DNA of 64,000 nt from NCBI RefSeq assembly GCF_008831285.2, contig NC_045139.1, forward strand, positions 17,528,354-17,592,353, in the 5' to 3' direction. The DNA comes from Nymphaea colorata (Eukaryota > Streptophyta > Magnoliopsida > Nymphaeales > Nymphaeaceae). A program made the translations under genes and the position numbers. The first letter of the stretch is position 1; each line of letters begins with the position of its first letter. Shown here piece after piece: positions 1 through 14,200 of the stretch. The notes under the pieces were generated by a model. That model made no database searches, was not told where the DNA came from, and worked only from the letters and a program-made list of their open reading frames with translations.

Positions 1-266
1 TAGACACACTTGAGAACACCAGTCCAAAGGCAAGCTTGATCCTATTATAAAGGCATAAGCCTCTCTTAGTCAGAAATGTGAATGTCCACAGCAATTGAGC
101 ATATAACTCCAACGAAAGCAGGGCAATGAGGAAAAAAATATAAACCGCTAAGCAGCACAGTATGCAAAAGGCATAACCTCCAAAACTACAACTTTCATTA
201 AATTGTACAACTACATAAAATGTACAACTATATAAAGTAAATAGCAAAAAAAATGTTTGAAATAAC

Positions 267-3200
267 CTCAGGTCCATAAGAGGCTTGGGATACATCCACT
301 CATCACCAGTAACCTTCAGCTTGCCCCACATGTACAACTGCCCTCCACCTAAAAGTGCATATTTATCAGCAAATATCAGGGGCAAGAAAAAAAAAATTTG
401 ACTAGTATGTGATGGAATGCATAAGTTTTTTTTTTTTTTGCACTCGCCTTATGATAGAACAGAAAGAAACTTCTTTCATGATGCTATCTAACCAGTATAA
501 ATGTTTCTAGGTCATTACAGGATAGAAGGTTGTGCCCATGCAAATAAAGAAAAACAATAGCAGGCCATTTCTCATACTTGTTGACTTTCTAATCTATTCT
601 TATTATTTTCCTTTTCCTATTCGCTTTAGATGGGCTGCAATATAGGTAGTGTTCTTTCAACAGTAATGTGCATACATATGTAAGTGGTTCAGCAAACCCA
701 AACCCTCAATAGTCAATATAACTCAACCAGCCAAAATTTGTATCTTTGACACCATTCAACTGCATACGTGTGACTTAGCACAAGAAACCATCAATGCACT
801 TGTTACAGAAATAACTACCTTGATAGATAAAATGCATTCTAGCAAGGTTCATGAACGACACACAATAGCTGTCCACAAAATTATGAATTATACTTCAGTG
901 ACGAGCAAAATTAATTTTTAAGAGGTTGATCAGAATTCAGCTACACAAATCAATGCTTACGTCATTTAGTTTGAAGTTTTGAACAGTAAAATTTCTCAGT
1001 CGATTAGAAACTAGTATCTTTCACATAGACCATTTTGAGGCCAACTGCAGTTCAACTTCATAAAAGCAAGGAGATCACAAGCATAAAGGATTTGCTTGGG
1101 ATCGAGTACTGAACCAACAAAGCCAGGCCAGGCCAGGTTCGACCTTGTTTTGCCCTAGATTTGATGGATTCAATAAAAAAGGGAAACAACCTTGAAATGA
1201 GAAAAGGTCTCAAATAAATAGCATATACAGAAAATAGATATTGTTTGACAGAAGTAACCATGCAGAAAACCCAGGCATTTCAACACTCTATATTAACAAA
1301 AATATGTCATCATCCTTTACCTTATACATCAAGTTCAACTTGACAAGTTCTGGCAACACGTCAAACATGAACAACAAAAGACATTTGAACACATGGAACA
1401 CGATAGTGCCATTAAATTGCTTGCACCTAGAAACCTTTATAGTCAATCAACCTAAATCAGCATAACAACTCAATTGAAATGTCATGGCATATGAATCAGC
1501 AATTCAGCACAAAGTAGCACATTATGAATAATTGTATGAGATCAGTAGTGTCTGTCCCATGGAAAGCATAACAAAAATATACAAGCAACAGATAAAGAGC
1601 AAAATAGAAACACTGAAACATAAAATGGAATATGAAACAAACTGAGAAACATGCTACAGATTCAAATGTTGGCAAAATATGCATTGTAAAAGCATACCAG
1701 CAGTACATGCAGAATTAGCAGCACCAGCTGAAACAACAGCATTGGGAGGTAGTACATTCTGTCTTTGAAAAGTTTCAACAAGGCGAGGAATCCATTCATC
1801 CTTCGGCTCCCTGTGTCCCAACCTGCAAACAAGAAGAAAGTTGAAGGGAAAAAATGAACGAGCAAAGAGGAAAGTAGCAAGAGAAGTTTGAGGGCGAAAC
1901 TGCCAGACGAAAAAACTACTACTTATGAATGGTGAAAAATTTTGAAAAACCGCAATTTAAGACATACCTTCCATATCCACCGAATCCCCACCTGCGACAG
2001 GAAAATACCACATTAAGAAAATCGGATGAGGAATGAAAAACATTAAATTGGTGATAGCAAACAGGTCTGACTCAAGACAGTTCCAAATCTACGAAAATTG
2101 GCTTAACCAGATTCAATTAATTGTTTCAAATTTGAATTCAGGTAGTATTAAATATTTAAATCTCAACTCCTTCTCTGTCTAAAATGCGCCCAAATCCAAT
2201 TATGCATTACCCTGACTTGAAGTCATTGCACAAAGTACATAAAAGAACTAACGCCAAGACATTACATTTACAACATAAAATAATAAGCAATACTAGTATT
2301 TTTTTGTGTATAAGGACACTGAAGATGCTACACCTCCTACTTAAATTTAAGGAAGCATCCTTTTCACATGATCACTGTCATTGGAATCAAATATAGTCCT
2401 TAACCAAATCCGATTCAAATCCAAGTGGATAAAAACCAAAATCTGCTCCCAATTTATAGTTGAACCTACAATTGCCAGAGTGGAAAGAGAAAACAAAACT
2501 AGTACAGGATCAAAACCTAGAAGCAGTCATCTCAACATCTTGAATGATCCAGGATGCAGAAAACAACTAGAAATCAACATGGAGAACAGTTCAAGAAGTG
2601 AGGTTAAAATGCTAGATTATGTAAAATAGTGAAGAATTGATATAATAAGAGAACCTTTTAAAGTTTTAACCAACGAAGGGCAAAATTTCAGAAATGATAT
2701 CCCAGACCAATTTAAAGTAAAATGACATGACAACTGGGTAACTGGGATTTCCAAAGATTAGGAACTGGTTTCAAGTTTAGCAATTAATATTCTTGATGAA
2801 TTTCAGTTCTTGCCACCTGGAAACTTGGATTATGTATGATGTGGCCTATTTAAGGAAGCTGCATCCAATCCTAGAAACTGTTTCATTCTTCTTTCACTTT
2901 TGATACTAAAAATGTTGCATCCACACTCACATACCCATGCAGCATTAGACACAGATACAAATATGTGCATAGGATCCATTTTTATAGGAAAGTGGATTTC
3001 ATAGGATTTACTTCTATTGGACCAAATTTTAGGCCATTGAAAAAATAATAGATGGACTTTTTTATGGACTTATACCATCAGCTGTGTGCATTGTTGATTA
3101 TTTAGTAGAAAACAAGTACTAGACTTGCCAGCCTTTTTATGCAAATCTATTGCTTTTTAAAAGGTGAAAAATCAGGGTTCTTTTTCCGATGCATCTTTTG

Positions 3201-6200
3201 GGGGATTATGCACATGCACCCTTCATTTCTTCAAAAAATGAGTGCCAACAAAGGCACTCCCCAGTGGCAACTACATAACATAGTGAAAGTTTGTACTTAG
3301 TCTTAAGTGATTTCAGTAATCACGGTCAGATATGCAATTGGCTTACCAAGCCCATTAGCCCAACATATTGAGTTTGAATCAGTTGGATATATGACAAAAA
3401 CTTGAAAGATTGACATCCCCAAATTGGGTGCTTTTTTTGTTAGTTTATCTAGCATAGACAGCCATTAAAACAAGAATTAACAACTTAACGTGATGGCTGA
3501 GAAAAACAAGAAAAAACGTGTTCAGCAAAGAAATGCAGTTTGGGAAGATAAGCTCCATCTTTACACCAAAAAAGAAGAACTAATAACAAGAAAAAAAAAG
3601 GTTGCAAGACAACCAAGCAATAATAGAATCCAAATAGAACCTAACCCATGATAAGTCAGGCAAAGCCACATGAATGTCAGACACCACAAACATTTTCAAC
3701 AAATCAATGTCAACACAAGAATTTCCAAGAAGTTGCACAAAACTGTATTCCATAAAATGGAAAAAGAAAAGATACAGGCAAGAAGTACTTACGTGTAAAC
3801 ACAGCCATTTGAATCAACTGCAACTGCATAGACACCAAGCAGTACCATCACAACAGTTAGCAAAGGGCACCAAGGAAAAACAGAAAAGGACAAAAAGATG
3901 CCCTACTGACCATCAGGACTAGAAACAATGGTGTACCAAAAATAAATACGCGAAATAGATAAGGTCAAGCAAAAAGACCACATTTTATTGCTAAATAGCA
4001 ACCTGTGTGATTTGTCCCACATGCAACTTTTACAATGGTTTTCTGAGCAAGTGAAGCTATAGCTCGTGGACGAGGCTGTGGTTCATAAGCAAGTCTAACT
4101 GATGCATCCTTCAAATTGTACTGCAAACAAGTGTGACGTTTGCTGCAGACTATTCAGTCAAGTCATGGAAAGACATATTCAAGAATTGAAGCACATGTTT
4201 CACACACCTCATTGTCAGTCCCATGGCCAAGCTGTCCATACTGAGGAAGGCCAGCAGTTCTACAAATAAATAAGAATTCCACGTCAGAAACAAGAGGAAC
4301 AATTTGGAAATGAATCTGGAACTTTGCATCATATGAATATCATTCAGCAGCTAAATAATACACTAACAAATTAGCAAGTCAGGATGTCAGATCAGCAAAC
4401 CATACAGTATGGTTGATCCTTGAATTGAAGAAAGCCACACTGTGAAGTCAGCCCCACAAACAGCATTTGTCACTTGAGAAGCAAGACAGCGAACAGGAGA
4501 CGTCTCAATTTCTGGGAATAAATCAAGACATAAAAAGTGTCAATTTCACAACAAAACAGATGAACCAAAAACAGAAGAGTATATAGACAATTATCTCATA
4601 AAAAGAATAATCATTTCAACTCTGAACAACCATTGAAATCAGAAAACATGAACACTACTCCCAGCCTTACCATTCATTTACATAAATATGAATTAGGATC
4701 TTTAAATAAGCAAAATCACCTTCTTCAAATATTAAAGATAAAAAAAACGCATGATAACATCATTAAGCAAAAGAAGAGGCTCTATATGGTACTATTCCTC
4801 AGACACAGAAAATACAACAATCATTTTAAGGGGAAAATGGATGGGACATTCGAAATAATGTCCACAAAAAGTCTGTTGAACGTTTGAAATGCAGAATCTA
4901 AGAGTAGAAACTACTTCACGAACATTTTAGAAGGTATAATGTCAGCATAGCATTAGAACAAAATAAAGTTAGAAACAGAAGGAAATGCTAATCCAAGAAG
5001 CAACAAGCACACACATAAAGAAAGTAGAAAAAATATAGATATATAGCCATGAAATGGGAGAAAAGGAGGAAACAGGACCACCACATAGGGTGTATAACCA
5101 AATATCACACTGGACAGGAAAGAAAGTTGATATCAGTAGGAAGAATACATATGGAAAACCAAATCTTACAGACATTGATGATCTGGGTAGCTAAAAATGA
5201 CATTCTAAACTAAAGGACATGCCTCATTACATTTTATGTCTCATTACATTTTACTGGGAAAGAAAAATGAGCAACCACAGATAGACACTAAAATACATAA
5301 GATTAGTCTTGTAAAAACCAGATAAAAATAATAGGGCAAAGATTGAAACAAAAAAATGGAAAAGAAAAAAGGGCAGTGCAAGAATAGGAATGGAGGAACA
5401 CATAACAGTAACAAGTTACATAGTGAACATGTGACAGTGATTAGGCAAGTTCCAGGTTGTGTTTTCCAGCTTTCCAGATAAAAAACACATTACATAACAA
5501 TCATGCGACAGTGATGACGCAATTATTATGCAACATTTTACTTCCAATGGTTCATTTTCAAGCAAAATAATAACATAAAACAACACTTCTCATGGTTCTC
5601 CATAACATGTACGGAAGGCTGGAAGGAAAACTTGTTGCAGTAAATGATGTAATCTTGTGTATCGGTGAAAAAATGCAATAAGTGGGAGCAATATTTCGGA
5701 TTTAACTAACCATTTTTTGTGGAACCTGACCCTAATTGCCCATGCTTATTCCAACCAAAAGAAAATGAATCGCCATGTTCAGTGACCACCACAGTATGGT
5801 TCCTCCCAGCACCAGCTTTAATAATTTTATATCTGCATCAACAACAATCTCATCAAACTATCTTCAGGTATTAGTGGAAAAATAAGAAGTTAAATTAAGT
5901 TCAGTATAAAAGCAGCCTGGAATATTTAAGATTGACAAAAGGTGCCCACATAGGCATACATCAACATGAATTTGAAACCACTTCAACACCGATGAAGATA
6001 TCCTACATTTGTACTCTTCAACTTCTATTCAGAATGTTGAATATCAGAAACAAAAAAAAACCATAAAAACCATGCTTGTCTGCTGACTCTGGTCTATAAT
6101 TTACGCAAACTTAGTTATTACATATAAAAGAAATCTAATTTTAGAAAAAACATAACTTTATTAGGATAATGCAATCAAAGAAACCAAACACCAACCTGCT

Positions 6201-8408
6201 GAATATCCAAGTCCTGACTACTGCAAACATGAAACATCTTGACTACTCTTTCTAACCATTTGTTCATTAAATGCTAAAGAGAGTATTCAATCAAGAAAGA
6301 GATAGGCAGAGGAGAACAGTAAATGGAGAAATACTGATATCCAAGCAAAGATGTGCCATATTTGCAGTAACAGGATCCAATTTCCTTCTAACTCAACATC
6401 CCATCAGTTCAGAAAATTTCCTCCTAGTACTGCCTTAAGGTGGAAAACAGTCTACCATATCAACCCAAAAATTACTTAAAAACTTTAGACAATACATCAG
6501 CAGGATAGACCACATGAAGGAGTGTAAATAACTTACTTAGAAAGTTCAGATACTACAGTGGGCCTATCACGCTGAATGAGATCCCCATGCCCCAACTGTC
6601 CCTTCTGCAAAGCAAAGACTTTAAGGATTCTAGAGAAACCAATAAATAAAATACAGTAGTGGATGTACCTCATTCCTGCCCCATGTGTAACAACGTCCAT
6701 GGACATCCAAAGCAACACAGTGACAGGAAGCTGAAAAGCAAAAACAAGAAAACATAGGAAGACAATCAGACAACTTATTGTTTAGGTACCACAAAGTGAC
6801 ATGATCAATAGTCCAACAAGTGATGGCACGTCAGAGACATAGATAGATAAGTAGATGCATAGAGAAAGGGAGATACTGGTTTCACAATCTACATGCAGAT
6901 CAAAGGCATAGTCTACTCAAACCGTAACCAGCAACCAATATCCACTACAGATATTCAAAGCACATTGTTAATTTAGGGGTGATTTTTCTGCTCTGATTGG
7001 AAAAAGGGTCAACCACATTTTGAAAAGCATTCTGAATCTCTGATAATCTAAATTTGAGAAGCAAAAGTAAATCTTCTAGACCAAATACGTCACCATTCAT
7101 TTACTAAAACTAGTGTGTTGGCCTAAAGCGTTTCAACCAAAAGAATTCTTTTTCAACATCAAGCTTTACAGTGATAATTTCCATGAATTTTTAGATCACT
7201 ATAGAAGTAAATCGACCAATAAAAAGGGTGTTATATATAACATCTTTCTGAAAATTGAGTTATATAGAGTACATCTGCAAGCTCACATGAAATAATACAG
7301 TACAAGTATGAGATGTGACTATGTAAACCATGCATTCTTAAAACCAGGGACAGAAACAGAAACCTTTTTAGTCACTATTTAATTGACAACATCTAAGCAT
7401 TTAATGAGGTATTATAATTAATAAGATTAGCCATAAGGTATCGTGTTCACTGCTATCTTGGATGTCCCGTCCAGTACCCTAGGCCGATATATGTATTTTC
7501 AAGTCGTTAGTAAAGCTTAGACCTGCTCGATTCAAACGTGGAAATGTACTCTATTGGGGAGAAGCACCTATTGTATTTTGGAAACATTTTTCATGTTTAC
7601 ATGTGCTGGAGAATGGAAAATCACAGCCTACATCAGGCTTAATTCTGGACTGCGTTTTCCCATCAAGAAGGATTAGATGGAAAAGAACATCTCTTAAATG
7701 GCATCTAAATGTTTCAATGAACCAAAACAACACCGTACGAAATCGTTTCCTTATAAAGACACGAGTGCATGGTCGTGGACGTGCCTCTGTGTGTATGTTT
7801 GTTGGTGGGTGGGGTGCGGAGGGTCAATGAGTGTATGGTGCTTTTCTTTTTTTTGTTGAATTTATATGTGGATTTACATTTATTTTATTCATTTGTTTAC
7901 ATACTTATCTATTTATGTTTACACATACATACACAGAGAAATGGGGTATATGTGTGTTTATAAAAGTAAATAGATAAATATATAACCAAATAAATGTGTA
8001 TTTAATTAATATAAATATATATCTGTTTTATAAATGTAAATAGGTTAAGATGTAACAAAATAAATGTGTATTTATATAAATATAAATAGACATATACATA
8101 ACCATATGTCTGTGTAGCTCTCTCTCTCTCTCTCATCCACATTTCGTCCAACGTTCTTCTATCAGCAGTACGAAGATGAAGGCAGCGATGGTAGCAACTC
8201 AAAACGGGGAAGACTCACCGCATCCGGACGCAACGAAGCAAATGTTGACCCCGAGCAACGGCCTGAGCCTCGTTGGCGACACCAGGTTCGCGGAGCTGGT
8301 GGCGTCCTTCTTCCGGCCCATCGCGTCCCAATTCGTACCCCCGCAGAAGAGGAGCTCCCCGCTCTTGACCACCTCCACCTCCCGCTGCTTCGCCTCCTCC
8401 TCCGCCAT
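267..8408 (-). CDS. RCC2/TD-60-like RCC1-repeat protein, 3' part off the left edge
   Basis: Eleven exons join in frame on the minus strand: 8408-8219, 6730-6669, 6604-6537, 5832-5711, 4511-4406, 4259-4208, 4120-4003, 3823-3793, 1991-1968, 1822-1698, 348-267. They give the first 326 residues. The last exon ends in phase 2 at a GT donor and nothing in 1-266 continues it, so the C-terminus lies outside the window. RCC1-blade signatures follow one another: YTWGRNEKGQLGHGD, AGAGRNHTVVV, FGWNKHGQLGSG, QYGQLGHG, ACGTNHTVAV, FGGYGRLGHRE, GGQLYMWGK. The FGGYGRLGH block followed by a KDE tripeptide points to the RCC2 branch rather than RCC1 itself. RCC1-type beta-propellers act with small GTPases or chromatin; the substrate here is not readable from sequence. 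The start at MAEEEAKQRE is the only in-frame Met before the first blade. Two exons are very small (31 and 24 nt). Confidence 0.88.
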
Positions 8409-11278
8409 TTCGAGCCTATCCGACTGCTATCGCCGGAAAACCGCCGGCCGGCCGGTGATCAGACCCTAGACCTAAAAATCTGTCGAAGAAAACGAAAACC
8501 CTCTTCCCCTCTTTTTCTTCCCCTTGCTCCCACTATTTCCGAGGGGCGGCAGGTCCTTTCCCCCAAAACGAAGACAAAATAAAGGGGGAAAGGAAATCGG
8601 CAACAAAAGGGAGAATAGTAAATGAGGAAGCAACGGATTTAGGGATTCGCCTTTTCTTCATTTTTTCCCCTTCGTTGCTTCACCTTTTTTGGAGCGAGCG
8701 GCGTAATTAAGTTCCCCCTGAATTTTCTTTTCTTTTCGTTTCTTTCTTTTTTTAGGGCAACACAAACGACCTCACCTCAAAAAGAAAACAATTGGAGTTG
8801 GTGTTCCCGCGGTTCAGAGGGCGAAAAATTAAAATCGAGTGATTTGACCGGAATGCCCCTCGTCCTTTGCGCGCGAGGGTCGGGCTTGCATGGATTTTCA
8901 GGTCCGCACTCTCCCAGGTAACCAGATCTTCCTTTCTTTTCCCCCGGATCCAGATCCAGATCCAGTTAAAACTTATTCGTCAATACTCCTTTGTTAGCTA
9001 GATCTTATTGTCTCTAAGTTGGTACTTTTAATCTTGTTTGGCCACATAAATGTGATGTATGAAAAAGTATGTGTTTTCAAATCAATACATTTATGGTGCT
9101 TAGCGACCACTTGTTTTAAATGTTATAAAATCCTGCATACATGTCAGATTGCAACTGCTCAATTATTTATTCTTGTACCTCATAACGAGCTGCTGAATCA
9201 TCGGACCACATGGTGTCAGGTGCCTTGATTCATAATCGAAACATGAACAGGATTCGGATCCAATATAGACCCATTGTGGCATGACAGACTTCTATTTCAA
9301 CTTTGTGCTGTGGTGACGGATCTGGGCAAGGGAAGAGGTTTGGAAGACTTTATTTGACTCCCCAAAGGGTATAACGACAATCTACTTCAGTGTTTCGGTC
9401 CACATAAAGGTTCAAGTGCAAGCCAATCCAAATCCATAACTTCCGCCGGCATCTCCGTGACAGACTTTAAAGTATCCGTTCACTATGCCATTTCAAGACG
9501 AACATTAGAAACTAAAGTCCCGGGTTTAGATCTGAGAACCGAAGAGATCCGATCCATTTGCACCAACCGTAGAGTTCGCCATGTGGCGCCGAGCAGTACT
9601 ATTCGCAAGAAAATACGACGCGAGGTTATTTTTGTAACTCTACGCGACACATGAATTCAAAGCCATAAGGGCCGTTGGATGGAGGCGGGATGGTTCTGCA
9701 TCGACGGCCACCCGTCGTCGGTGTTTGAATCGTGTTGCCGGATCCCGCCAACCACGCGGGCCGCACCTCGCTTTGGGTCCGTAACGGTGCGCTCTTTAAC
9801 CGTCCCCCCGTTTGGTCTTGTGGGTCCCACTTAAGGGTGGGGTCAGCTTCACGAAGACGACGATTGGTGCCCTGTCAGTTTCCCGGACTCCACGGATATG
9901 GACCACTACGAGTCAACGCCCGTTTCCTCAGGTGCTTGACTTAGGGAACTTGAGGAGGAAGAATCCAAAAGAACGGGTCGGCAACCATCTGGGTCTAATC
10001 ATATGGATTTAGATAGGTCCGAATCCAAGTCCACATGGCCCTGGACCCGGCTCAACTACGACGCTACAAGGACAAGGCCAAGCAAAATCGCGTGGAGTAA
10101 AGTAGGAGGGCTTGATCCAGGATCATCGTTATCAACGGGTTTTCAGAGAAACCTCTTTATCATTTGCCGTCACCTATGATAAATTCCAGTTCTGAGTTAG
10201 AATCCGTTCCATTTTGATTTCTGACCCGATCAACAATTAGCAATTTGGGTTTTGGCTAAGATTGGGCCTAACTATGCTCTAAAGTCTTAACTTTGGATTT
10301 TGTAACCACAGGCCTGCTTACCGAGTATGAATGTTGCTAATCAAACGCTACATCGTTTACAAACCTAGCAAACCATTTTGATCTGTTGAAAACCCAACCA
10401 AACTGAATTTTAAGCAGCAGGTCGAAATCTCAGACTGGGTTTTAATTGGATATGGCTTCAGACAATTCAAATGCAGATCAAACTGCATGTTCCCATACAA
10501 ACACCAGATCCAAATCCGACAAAAAAAATTCGAATGTAAAAAAAAGACGTGTAAAGAAAAAAGAATAGATATGTAAGAACCATCAATTCCAACGCTTGGA
10601 TTTCTGTGACAAAATATAGGTCCCATTCCAAGCCACCAAATCAAAAGGCTGCATTGTAAAACCAAGAATTTCTTTTACATATTAATGCCCACTAAATAAC
10701 AAGAAAATTTTCAGTTGCGTGAATGCCTCCCATCACAAAGCACAGATAAAAAACAGGAAGCTACTCGAACATAAGATAACTCAGTGTAAGATATCACTAA
10801 TATCAATATGTTAGAAATGTTAACTACAAAAACATCTTCGCCTCATGCCCTGATTGACATTCTTGCTTGTACAATGTGTTATGGCTGTGCTTTTATAATG
10901 CATAAGACATACTGCAAGTACAGGCAGTTCACAAAAAGAAAGCAATGAAATGTAATCCATTATGAAGACACTAAATTGACAGGAGGAACCGAACCTTGGA
11001 GGCATAAGGGTTTGGCCTTGGAGGTTTCATGCTGAAGGCGGTTTCCCCCAAGTAAACATTTAAAAAAAAAAATGACAGGAGAAACCGACTCTATGTGGTG
11101 CTTCTATGCCTACTTGACACTCCAAGACAATTGTGGATGTATACTCAGCCCTGTAATGTTCTCTTCTGCCAAATTGCTGAATTTACATGAACAGAAATGC
11201 CATTAGAATGAAACCTTTGGACAAGAAATTACTACAAGTTGCGTTGCTTACATTCATAATATCTGCTACAGGTTGTGA
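8409..11278. other. Intergenic: RCC2-like promoter side and DUS3 3' side
   Basis: No gene is supportable here. The stretch from 8409 to about 8900 is the GC-richer upstream region of the minus-strand RCC2-like gene. From about 9420 to 10130 there is a GC-rich segment with short open frames on the plus strand that I do not recognise. From about 10300 to 11278 the plus strand is A-rich, as expected for the 3' flank or UTR of the minus-strand DUS3 gene. Confidence 0.5.
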
Positions 11279-14200
11279 TCAACCATTTTCAGCTTTGTCA
11301 TAGGCATTTGATTTGTGTTTAGGTGTGAAACTAAAGCCACTAGGTACAGGCCCCAGAAGCATTTCCGAAATGCGAATCTGCAGCCAAAGAAGGTGCACAG
11401 TCAGGCACAGAAATACGGATCAAATGCATAAACTAATGCTCCAAACTAGGAGTTCAAAGTTTGTATTGCTAAAGCAATTTACTACAGATCAAGCTCGTGA
11501 GTTGACTGACTTTGACCAAGCAGTCAACAAGATTTACTTGATTAAGCCTTTTATACGTTGATAGGCTGACACAACCGCTGAGATCAAGTGGTGGCAAATA
11601 CATGGGTGCAAGTCAAATCACAAATCAACCAACAGATAAGGAGGTATTCGAGAAATGAAAGCAACAGTCTAGAATAAAACCAATAGTGAATTTCTACCCA
11701 ATCTGCCGCAGAATCAGATGACAAGAGTGTCTCAAGATCATCGCGCCCAAAATAGCTAGGTGGCCGCCAATTTAGTTTCTGAGGTACAACATCCAAGAGT
11801 GCAACTGGTATGTATCTGTAAGTATAACTAAGCCACTCTAACAAAAAATATCTGGTTGTCTCCACACCTGCCAAAAGATAAAAAAGGTCGAACATCACCA
11901 AACTATTCAAATTGCACCCAGTCAGTAAGAATACTTTTTGACAAGGTAATGGAACAATGCACATCAAAGAATGCTATTAAAACAGCACTATCAAGTTTCT
12001 CCGGCATTTACATGCCTTACATGCATCATGCAAGTTAGACAATTTGGATCTGAGGAGCATAATCAAGATAATAAGATCTCTTTACATTCTCAAGTTTGCA
12101 CAACTATTACTGGACCATTGAAGATGCACTCTAGCCAGCCTAGGGAGGGCTTTGAAAAGAAATTGCAAACAAGCACATAAACTAAGATAGTGATTTGATT
12201 CATATCACAGGCATTGGACCAGGTTAATCACACTGCCAACCATGTGCCATAACCAATCACTCCGGATGTATCTACATAGAATTCCAAATATGCCACACCA
12301 TCTTCCAGCCAACGAGGACATGTAAAAGCTTAACGGAAATCAAACAAGTAGTCGTTTTCATGTTCATCAAATTCAAACAAAGGAACATTAAAGGGAAAGT
12401 ACTAAAGCATACCTTTGGAATCGGAACCCCAATGCTCAAGCCCAAAATGTACAAAATCTTTTAGAATATTAAACCGTTCACCTGAACTGATATCCCAATG
12501 TCTCTGCTCTTTAATTTCTGTGAATATCCAAGGCTACATGCAATAAAAGTTTGCTAATCAGAAATAAGGATCTAAGAAACCTAATGCAACCAACTACACA
12601 ATACACATGAAAAAAATATACATTGATTAAATAACACTCAAACTATTTGTTTCTTTATGAAATTAAAGGGTACAACAAATAGCAATCATAGCATGCGTGA
12701 AGAAATAACCTTAATTAGTGCCCCTCGTGCAATCATGCAAGCTGAAAGCTTTCGACAATCCAAAAGGTGCTTATTCCAATCAGTGTATGAGAAAACGTCC
12801 CCATTTCCTAGGACCTGCAAATGGTCTGATGTTTTTTCTGCACATTTATAGATATAATCCCAATCAGCAAGTTTGCTGTACCGTTGCTGTCGTGACCTGC
12901 CATGTATTGTCACTGCACTGGCCCCCCAGCGACTAAGGTCTGCAACCAAAGAATCAATTCGGTTCCTCCCTTCAAAATAGCCTGTTCGCACCTAAAGAAC
13001 AAGAAAAATCAGTAATATGTTCATAGATACTGGAGAAAATAAGCATAGCAGCAGAATAGTACAGAAAAACCTCTGAACAAGTAGGTAGTTATTATGTCCA
13101 ACCTAAACACCACCCCATGTGATAACTAAGGTTGTTAAAAAGTTTAAATGCACAAAACATGATTATCTGAACTCTTATGAGCCCACATCAATGACAACAC
13201 AATGGTGGTTGCTTCACCTAGGCTCCAAGATCAATACCTTAGAGGAAAAAGTCTCCCCACAGCTAGTAAAACAAACACAATTACTCACTTTTGATGTTGT
13301 TACTCACTAGTGACTTTTGAACTTATTTAAACATTAAGACAAAACTGAAAACTAAAGGAACCATACCTTGATTGTTATGGGTTTATCCAGTGTCTTCGAG
13401 GCTGCTTCTATAATATTCTTCATCCTCATGGGCTTTGTAAGAAGCACAGATCCAGCTCCTTTACTAACCACAATATCAATTGGACACCCCATATTTATGT
13501 CAATGAAATCAACAGAGCATTCACGATCAATAAGTTCAACAGTTCTTGCAACAGTATCTGGGTAAGCACCACAAATCTGTACTCCGAACAGGTTCTCAGA
13601 TGAATGCCGCCTCATTAATGCCCATTCAGAGGCTTGCCCCTGTCATATTTAATTGTTTTCAACTATCATTCAGTGGTTAATCCACAACTCGAGTGAAATG
13701 TTCTTAGCAACTGTAGAAGCATGAATCACTAACGGCAGAAACACCAAGGCATGCACAGAGATGCTGAAAAAAAAAAAGAAACCCTCTTTATGTATATAAA
13801 AATCATCATACAGCAAAAGAATGCAGAAATACCAGCTACGAAAACAAAGCAGCACAAAGAGACAGCTAGCACTTCATTGTTATGACTCTTTTCATTTGAT
13901 TTACATAAATACAACATGGCATAGCTATCAAAAGAAGATCTTCAATGGCATTTCTTCAATTCATCATACTTTGCACATTGATATGCATGGAGGTGCAACC
14001 CAGAAAGGAGATAATGTCTTGAGAAATGCAACTTTAAGGTTAAAGATATCAGATAGAACAGTTCTGCAGTAGTTCTAAACCTCTGTTTGCATACAACATT
14101 CAACAATGTCATGGCAATCATTGCCATTTTACAATGAACAATGTTAAAAAATTAATGACATAGGAAACCTTTCTATGGGTCCAAGAAAAGAGACAAAATG

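Noticed and set aside
1-266. Next exon of the RCC2-like gene
   Set aside because: No open frame in the required phase with RCC1-type sequence and no suitable acceptor was found, so the exon must lie outside the window.
7769-8202. Short hydrophobic open frames at the end of RCC2-like intron 1
   Set aside because: The sequence is A/T-rich with degenerate ATAAATGTGTATTTA-type repeats and a CT tract; no protein signature.
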